Below are positions 53,501 through 63,200 of a stretch of 64,000 bases of DNA, one piece after another (positions within the stretch are counted from its first letter, which is position 1; each line of letters starts with the position of its first letter). The notes under the pieces were generated by a model that ran no database searches, was not told the origin of the DNA, and was given only the letters and a program-made list of their open reading frames with translations. This stretch comes from Undaria pinnatifida. Its lineage: Eukaryota > Sar > Phaeophyceae > Laminariales > Alariaceae. Both the position numbers and the translations under genes were made by a program. The stretch spans positions 6,860,222-6,924,221 of the forward strand of contig JABAKD010000007.1 of NCBI GenBank assembly GCA_012845835.1, written 5' to 3'.

Positions 53501-56500
53501 GAACGCGACCACGACCGCGACCACGACCATGACCGCGACCACGACCACCACGATGACCACGACCACGACAACAGCCACAACCACAACCGCAACCACAACC
53601 ACAACCGCAACCACAACAGCAACCACAATAACAGCAATACCATCACCAGACCGCCGCGTTAAAATGTACCCTTTTACCGCCGAAATCGACATAATCGGGA
53701 AGGGTATCTGCGACATCAGGAACAACCCCCCCCTGCCACCAATATCGACACCGTCGCCAACGGCAACAAAACCTACCACCCGCACCAACTTCAAAATCCC
53801 AGCGCCGAAACGAGGACACACCTTGCAGCATGAACAATACTATCGTATACGTCCATTTCAGAAACCTCAACAGGATTGGGAACCGAGTTATCCTCCGAAC
53901 CAAGTACCGGATCCTCGACCCATGCCTCACCCGACCTGACCGGCCGAATCGTGCACGGAATCAACAGAACCTCGTACGGAATCCTCAACCGAACCATCAA
54001 TTGAATCACCTACCGAATCCCCAAACGAATCCTCAACCGAACCCTTGAATCGATGCATTCGCAGCTCATGGGGTAGCGTCATCCTCTTCTGCTGAGCGGA
54101 CCGGAGCTGGGGTGGTGGTTAGGCTGATACGGGGAGCGTTCGGAGAAAAGGTAGAGTGACGAGATGCCAGACGTTTTTTAGTGTGTTTTTGTCTTTTCTT
54201 TTCGGGTTATCTGCTCGAAAGGATTCGCGGATGATAACCCTTTTGGAACTACGGTTATGTTTTTGAGGACACTACTTGGAATGAGATCAGTTTTGCAGCT
54301 CTAAGGGTAAACTAGTGAAGGTGCTATTCGTTTAAATGCTAGGTAGTTCTTCAGGACCTGAGGCGGTGACGAAGCTGGTACAGGGAGCGTTTGGAGAAAG
54401 GGTACATGGGCGAGGCGGTGTTTTTTTTTTCGTGCGTGTCTGTGTGTTGGTGTGTTTTTGTCGGGTTCTCAGCTATCACGTGTGCGTTTTGTTGTGATAT
54501 TCTCTGCGTGTCTTGTACACTCGCAATCATTTTGTGTGAGTCTTCTTCTAATTCGTGTGGTTGCTTTTAAACCTGTTCGAGTAGAACATGGCCTGGTTTG
54601 CGATAATGCACGAAACAAAAGGCTCTATTTTAATCAAACAATTGCGAGCTTTGTGGGGTCAAAATACCCTCTCTCTGCCCCCTCATTTCCTTGGCATGCC
54701 TTCTAAAGGTTACCCCCATCCTTTTGCCCTTTTTTTAATTTCTCCGTTTCATCCGAACCTCTCTGGTTTGATTGATCTAGGCCCGCTCACGTACCTATGT
54801 TCCTACCCACAGATCCACAGATCTGTGAGATGTAAAAGCCAAGCATTTTTTTTCTGCCCGGCGTGTGAAGCGTTCAAAGTATGACCGCCGCCCTCCGGCA
54901 ACCCCCCTATCCGCCTGCCCCCTGGCATACCTGTGTACCACTACCCACTACCCCGCCCATTGTCCTTGTCGTTTTCCTCCTTTTGGTCTCGACCTCTCTG
55001 TTTTGATGTATCGATTGAGCTAAGGCCCGCTCACAGGCGTTGCTGATGCTGGAAGGCCTTGCAGGAACCAGAGCGGTTGCGGGCGGGAGGGGATGCCTCG
55101 CCGTTCCACCCGGGTATGATTCGTGCGCCCGTCTTTTCTTTTTGCGTCCAATGTTTTAGGAACGAGTTACACGGTTTGACAATGCATGTTGGTCGCCACT
55201 ACTCGTACGGCACAGCAGTACTAGATTGTATCGGCAATGATCCCGCGTATGATTGGTCCCACCGTGTGGCAGTGTATCCCCCCTCCCCCACGCGTGGGCC
55301 GGCATCGGTTGGCAATGGTGCTTTAGGACACACTCCGTAGGGCAGACAACCAGGGTACCGTTTTTGTGTTTCGTAGGTATCCGTAGATTGCGGCCGAGTG
55401 ACATCAATGCGTGTGGTGTGGACATTTTCAACTCCGCGCAACGGGGGTGGTCGTATCGCGTAGTGGGTATGGTAAGGCACCCACGTGGTACTTGTATTAT
55501 ATACCCATTGCGGTCTCTGGACGTGGGCCTATTTGAACGAAGATGAAGCAATTCGACGTTGTCATCCAAATGCAAGAAAATAGGCACGATGCGACGAAGC
55601 TCGCCTCACAAGCGGCCGTTCGTAGAAGGATGCAGTTTCGCCATCATGCGACTCGCCGAACACCTCACGGCGCCTCACGCTTGGTGCAAGCAGTGTCTGC
55701 CTGGTCAGTGACAGTCCATTATCCTATAAAACGTCGCGCTCCTATAGATATGCGAGGGTCTATGGTCATACGACTGCAGGCATGCATGACAATGGTTGTT
55801 GCCTGGACGTGGTCCGTCCCGGCATTGTAGGGATGCGAGGGTATATGGTTCCAAGTACGGCTATGCATGAAATGAGTACACCCCCCAAACCCCCCCTGAT
55901 TACCCCTCCCCCTTGTCCCCTGGACACCTCCGCTGACTCTCCCTAACTCCGCACTATGTACCCTACTCTACCCCTGTGTTTCCACAAACCCCTTTTTTTG
56001 CATTTGAAACAGGTTGGCCGTGGCTATGACAAGGCGGAGTTTTGCGGATCCTCGTCTCCCTCCTTCCAAGGAGATTCGCGAGGTGGTCGCCATCGCTGTT
56101 GTCCTGGGCGGTAACGGTAACGGTAGCAGTAGCGGTAGCGGTATCGGTAACGGTATCGGTAACGGAAACGGTAGCAGGGGCGGTGACGGTAGTGATAACC
56201 GTAGCGGCAACGGTGACAGGGACGGCAACAGGGACGGTTACGGTGACGACAACCGTAGCGAAAAGGATGCCGGTAACTGTTACAGGATCGGTATCGGTAT
56301 CGATAGCGGTATCGAAAATATAACCCGTTACTGCTACTGTAACGGAAGCGGTGATGGGAATGGGGATCGGAATGGTAACGGTAACGGGAATTGTGAGGAT
56401 CGCGGGAACGGTATTTTGGCGGCGCTGGTCCACGAGGTAACAGTTGCATCGGCCGCAAGGGACGACGACGACGTTGACGACGACCGCGAAAAAACGTCAA

Positions 56501-57214
56501 CGACGCCCAACGAGGGTGACGCCGCGCGCCGTATCATCGGAAGCAGCTGCGGTGCCCTGCACGTGTTGCTTCGCTCAGGCTACGGTGGTGGTGGTGGCCG
56601 TGGCGGCGGCAGCAGAATGCTAAAAACACGCTCGCTCACCACCTCTTCCTCCTCGTCGATTGGTCCACCGTCTGCTCCTTCCCCCCTCGCTGTGGCCCTA
56701 GCCCTCGCTCCCACACTCGAAGCGTTCTTGTTGTGCTGCCGCCACGACGGCAGTGGCGGCGGCGGCGGTTTAGTTGACGACGATATTAACGGCGGCAACA
56801 ACGACGCACACGGCGACCCCCCTCGAGAGGAGGAGCGGTATCACGGTAACGGTTCACCGGGAGAAGTTCTCCAGACGATTTCGAGGCTTCTTGACTTCCT
56901 CTACAGTGTCGAAGAGGAAGAGGAGGACGGCGAAGGGGGTGGACGGGGTGGACGCGGGAGAGGGGAGCGTGGGCCGTCGGCCTGTGTGTCGCGGATGCTG
57001 GGGCAGGTTCGAGGCCTGTGCAGTGGGGAGAGGGAGGCGCGGTCTTCGTCGTCACGCCGGCTGGCGAGCTACCTGAAGGAGATGGAAGGGGGGCAGCCCC
57101 GGGTGAGCTGCTTCTCTGCGATATATTTTGGTTCGCTTTGTTGTCTTCCGTTTGGAACGGTTTTGGGGTAATTGCTGTGAGGTGTAGGGGTGCGCGACGG
57201 TCTGCCCTGGATTG

Positions 57215-57246
<32 letters not shown>

Positions 57247-60200
57247 GGTGGTGGCGGCGGCGGCGGCGGTGGCGGTGGTGTTGGTGTTGGTGTTGGTGGT
57301 AGTGTTGATGTAATAAAGGTAGTAGTAATGATAGCAGTGGAGGTAGTTGTAAGGGTTTAGTAGCAGTGCTATCAGCCGTAGTAAATTTGTAGTTGTAGCA
57401 GTAGACTAGCAGGTAGTTAATCGTAGTACTAATCTAGTGGTATACCAGGTATTGTGGTCGCAGCAGTTGGAGACCGTTTGTTGATGGATGTACGCATCGT
57501 GATGGGTCTATGCGTATGGTGTATACTTATGGCACAGCGGATATATGTGGCTACCGTGCGCCATGCTTTAGATTTCATGCCGCATTCACGGCTGCTGAAT
57601 CGTCCCGATTCTCTCTCTACATCCTCGCCCCGCCGCCGCCTGACCCTCCCCACCCCTCCTTACCGACACTGCCGCCGCTGTTGGCCGGCAATACCAGGGC
57701 GCATTCTCCCCCTTTCTCTTTTCAGATGACCCGCTACTACTGGATGGTGGCGAGGTGGGATCAAACAACGAGCAGCGTCGCCAATTCCACCCGGACAGGG
57801 TAAGGAGGCCTTCTACGGTAGGGGGGTGCACCTATTTTTTTACTATTAATAGGCTCCTCACATGTGTCTCGGTGTTACGCTAGCGTGTTTGCAACTTCCA
57901 ACCTCAATTTTGGTTGGAAAACACACTTTTTATTGAATGTATTAATACCGACGAATGCCATCGTCCAAGACCAACCGACCCAAGAAAAAGTAGGCTTGAG
58001 AATTAAAAAAAATGTAGGAGAGCGTATTTCTTTATTCATTTGTTAACCCATTTCTTCGCCGGTTTTTCGTGGGTTGGATTGGCCTTGGATTGTGATGTTT
58101 GACGGGTTCAATACTATATGTTACTGGTATGTGTTTTCCTGCCCAACTCTTACCCGGCCAAAGGTTGGTACATGGCAAAACACCCTACTGTGTATGTATG
58201 TACTGGGTGTATGCTATGATACGGGGTGCATTTAAATTTGATTTTCCTCATCTCACTTGATGGCCTCAATTACACCTTCCCCGGCCAATGGGCTTTTTTT
58301 ACCGTAAGGGCTTTTCCCTCACCTCCTTGCTTGAGGAGCTCTATCCATACACCCCCTTACCCACCAACTTACTCTTTGCTTGAAAAGTTGTGCTCCTAAC
58401 ACAACGAAAAATTCCACGGCCTAGACATATTGTGAACCATACTGGCAACCGCAAATGGTGCTCCGATGACGTCGGGTAGTCCTTCCCAATCGATTAGTAT
58501 CATGCCGTTACAGTGCGGGCCGCCCAGTAAGGCGGTGGTGTGCCGGATCAATATGGCCGCCTTAATTGGGGAAAGCCGTCTTATCCATTCCTGGTTTTGT
58601 GTGCAGTTCCCAAGTTGCGCGAAGCTGTCTTGACTGCCTTGTATCGGAATACCGCCGTACTCGGACCGCCTTATTGGGAGAACCCTACTGTTATAGTCAG
58701 GTAGTGCTCGGCCCCACAAGGCGCACCACTATCCTGTCATATCCATAGCACGCATCACGACTCATTAAACTCGCTCCTGTCGCCCCAGCAGTAGCATTGA
58801 CATCATCACCACCGCTACCCTAGCCAATAGCAGCAGCAGCAGCGACCGCCGGGATCATATTTCAACCCGGAGCACGCAGGGAGACCTGGCCGACGTGGCG
58901 GGGTCGCCCGCTCCGTTGCCCCTAACTTTTTTTTTTTTTTTTTCATCCTCCGGCGGCTGGGGGAAAGTTTGACATTAGGCTCCACCACACTTCCACGTAC
59001 TTTCATACATGTCGTGAGTCAATAAATGGTATTGGAGTTGGAGTGCATAGAGACCGAACCCGATCCGAGAAGAACCATAATTGTTTTGCCAGATGTAGGA
59101 TTTTTGGGCCCGTATCCAATCGGAATGACACACTAGTCAACACTGCTCTATACCGTAGTTTTTCTTATCGGACACCGGGTTTTTAGTCTCAGATCGGATG
59201 GGAATCGATTATCGTTCCGATATGAAACCCTAACCAACACCGTCACCATGACTACCCGCAGCAACAGCAGCATCGTCAGCGACCGTCGGAGCCATCTTTC
59301 AGCGCGGAGCATGTCCGTAACCTCGTCGACGTGGCGGGGTCTCCCAGTTTGGAGGCGGCATTACGGAGATCGGCCACACAACAGCTAAGGGTGGTTTTGC
59401 TGTCGCCGGGCGTCGCCGCAGCGGTTTGTGAGGAGGATGCGCGCTCGGCGGAAGGACAGGTGAGGGCCGCGGGGACTTAGGGATGGGCGGGCGTACTCAT
59501 TTGTTGCTTGCCCTCATCATCTGACCAATGATAACGCATGCCATTCGAGGCGGAGGCACCGTGCCTACTCCTGACAGAGACACATCCAACGTTTGGGCGC
59601 TCAATACGCTTCTTCCATATATTACATAGAAACTGTTTGCTTATCCTATCCCCGTCCTGTTGCGCCGTCTGCGGCCACCATCTCTATCCTAGGATATATA
59701 TCGTTTTCTCGCTACTCTCTAGTCTACGAAACGCTTCCATGTCACATCTGTCTAATTTCCCCATCTCCTCCAACTCACTCCGTTCCTCCTTGTATATTTC
59801 ACATTCTCCTACTATGTGAATCCTACTCTCTATTGTTGTCCCACACGGGCACATATTTGTAGCCACGTCCTCCTCCTCCCGACTACTGGTATATCTCTTC
59901 TTTCCGGTAGGTCCAGGTCCCGTACACAAATTCGCAGTTTCAGCTTTTTCGCGTAATCAATTGGGCCGTGCAGATACGTTTTCTTTCCCATATCTTCCCT
60001 CAAACCCCCGTATATCTCTAAGTGCTTCTCCCCTTCCACCTTATTTCTTAGCGCTAGCATTTCACCTTCTTTTTTTTCTTTTACTTATGTTTTGTACCCG
60101 CCAAACTTCTCTATAGACAGTACCTCTTCTTGGTCTCCCCCTAAATCCTTCCATATTCTTTCGACTACGTTATTCCATCTTTTTGCAGTTCGCCCTTTTG

Positions 60201-63200
60201 TTGTTTTCTGCCATGCAGCCCTATCAACTATGGCAGGCAACCTCTTTTCTGGCATATTCTTTACTTTGTATTGCCATTTCAACTTCTTCGCGTCCCTATT
60301 TGTTTTAAGCGGGTACATTCACAGTTCTGTTCTTAATACTGTACTAATCGTCGTACTTGAGCATCCTAATATACTTTTAGCTGCTGCCATCTGTACTGTT
60401 TCCAGTTGTTTCACGCAGTTCGCGCTCCCTTCCCATACTTCTCCTGCATACTCTAACTCTGGTACAATCACATTCATCATAATACATTCTTTAATGGGAA
60501 ATTGACACAGTCGGGTACACCCGGGTGGTTTATGAACAAAATCGGGTACCTTTTTTTTCACGGCGGGGCGCGCTTACGCACGTCTCCAAAACGCCTCCAA
60601 ATCACCTTCTGGCGCCTGAACCCACTGCGCCTAGTGTACGCGCAGCACCCAAACCGTTTTTTCGGCGTTCGAACCCTCAAAACAGCGCCAATGACGGCCT
60701 CCTTAAAGTGCTCTCGACCGACAACTCGGTCTTGTTGAGGAACACACCGCCCTGTGCTTCGATTTCATAAACTACCCGATTTTGTTCATACTGCACCCGT
60801 TTTAGTTCACTTGCAAGACCCGCGGAGACACGGAAACGGACATCTCCCCGCAACCCAGCTGCGGAAGATCCCGCACACAACTGGCAACTTGCCGACTGTG
60901 ATGCAACCGCAGCAGCACTGCTAACTTCCCGGCCCACAAAGATCCGCCGTCACTGATGCACAACCTGCCGCCCCGATGCAACAGCACTGTTTGTGAAGAA
61001 TGGTGGCATGGCGGTGAGCGCGGACACCCAACCAAGATCCGGTGCTAGGACGAAAAGTCAAGACCATGTAGAGACGCTCCACCTGTCGCTCCAAACATCA
61101 GCAAACGACGCACGCCCTCGGCTCCACACGTAAACACATACTGCGAACACATACTGCGAACACATGCTGTACTGCGAACACATACTGCGAACACATACTG
61201 TAATGCGAATATATACTGTGATGCGAACATATACTGTACTGCTAACACATACTGCGAACACATACTGCGAACACATACACACAACAGCAGTACTACGAAG
61301 TACAAGTATTTTTATTGGGTCATACGAAGTACGTCGAAGTACTCCACTGCAATATATACTCCGGGGAAGGAAGCATACGTAGTTTTTTGGGAAAATACGA
61401 AGTTCTCCGTCCGGCACCTCTCCCGCCGAAAACAAGCACCCTCAGGCTTGTCTGACGCGTGTTATTGTGAGGACCAAATCACCAATAATGGAGGATCGAC
61501 ACAGACAGGAGCACGCGCGGCGCGAAAAAATAGCTCCCCAACAGCAGTCCTTGCATTACCGGTACTCCTACCCGTACAAGTTCTTTCTGACCGATACTAC
61601 TACTGAATTGCACTTCGTATGCGAAACAGAGGACGTACGCAAAAGAGAGGAAACTACGGAGTAGCAGTCAGTGCGGTCAGTGCGGTTGCACCGGGGGAGG
61701 CAAGTTGTGGATCGGGGCGGCAAGTTGTGCACCCGTGACGGCGGATCTTTGTGGGCCGGGAAGTTAGCAGTGCTGCTGCGGTTGCATCACAGTCGGCAGG
61801 TTGCCAGTTGTGTGCGGGATCTTCTGCAGCTGAGTTGCGGGGAGATGTCCGTTTCCGTGTTTCCGCGGGTCTTGCAAGTGAACAAAAACGGGTGCAGAAT
61901 GAACAAAATCGGGTAGTTTATGAAATCGAAGCACAGGGCGGGGTATACCCGGTGTGTTCCTAAACAAAATCGGGTTGTCCGTCGAGAGCACTTTTTGGGG
62001 ACCGTCATTGGCGCTGTTTTGAGGGTTCGAACGCCGAAAAGACGGTGTGGGGTGCTGCGCGTACACTAGGCGCGGTGGGTTTAGGCGCCAGAAGGCGATT
62101 TGGAGGCGTTTTGCAGACGTGCGTAAGCGCGCCCCGCCGCGAAAAAAAAGGTACCCGATTTCGTTCATCAACCACCTGCGTGTACCCGATTTTATCAATT
62201 TCCCTATTTTAATCCTAGTGTCAAGGTGTGGGTCTGTTAGGATCGCATCCATCTCGCTTACTTGCGATTTACCCTTTCCTATTACTTTCGAGTTGTGTGC
62301 GTCCCAAAAGCAGTCCTTTGAGATCTCTACGCCAAGGTACGTATCCTGATGTACGATCGGTAGTTCGTCTTCTCCCCACTTCCATTTGAAATTCACCGGA
62401 TTCAACTTATCTTCGCTACATACAACCACTGCACATTTTTTTATATTCGCTGTCACTCTCCATTTCCTGGTGTACTCCAGTTTTTTCTCTATCTGTTTCT
62501 GCAATCCTTCGGGTGCTTCTGATATCCCCACGAAATCATCCGCAAACATCAACCCGACGCCGTATCTTCCACCATCGTGACTCCTTGCTTTGCTGCATCA
62601 ACTGCTACTATCATGTCATTTATATATTCCTTGAATAGACTGGGTGATAGTGTACATTCCTGTGCAACTCCTTGTAAAATATCAACATATTTGGATACCT
62701 CCCCGTCCAACATCACGGCACTTCCCGTACATTCCTTCATCTTTTACATCAGTCCCCACCTTTTGCCTCAGATCCCAATTCCCCACATCTTTTTCCATAA
62801 CCCATTCCTCCATACTGTGTCATAGACCTTCTGTACATCTAGGAAGAAACAGTACGTCGTCAGTCCGGCATACTTCCTACCTTGAATTATCTTGCCTAAT
62901 GTGGTCTACGCAACTACGGTTTGGCCTAAATTCTGCTTGCTTTTCGCTTGTTTTTTCGTCCTTCGCCAACATTGTTCTCAATCTATCGTTAAAAAAATTA
63001 CAGACTGTTTTGCCTACGGTGCTCAATAGCGTCATCGCTCGGTAATTCCCCGAGTCCGCCTGATCTCCTTTTTTTGGATAGGTTTACTGCTACTCCTTCT
63101 CTCCACCTCTTTGTCGCGTACTCGTTTTTCCATATCCAATTATACAACATTACCATCATGGTAAGCATACCTTCTCCCCCATACTTCATAAATTCATTCG

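Noticed and set aside
55963-56500. Minus-strand ORFs opposite the long rotatin exon
   Set aside because: Shadows of the (ggtaac)n coding repeat; the plus frame has splice sites and helical blocks.
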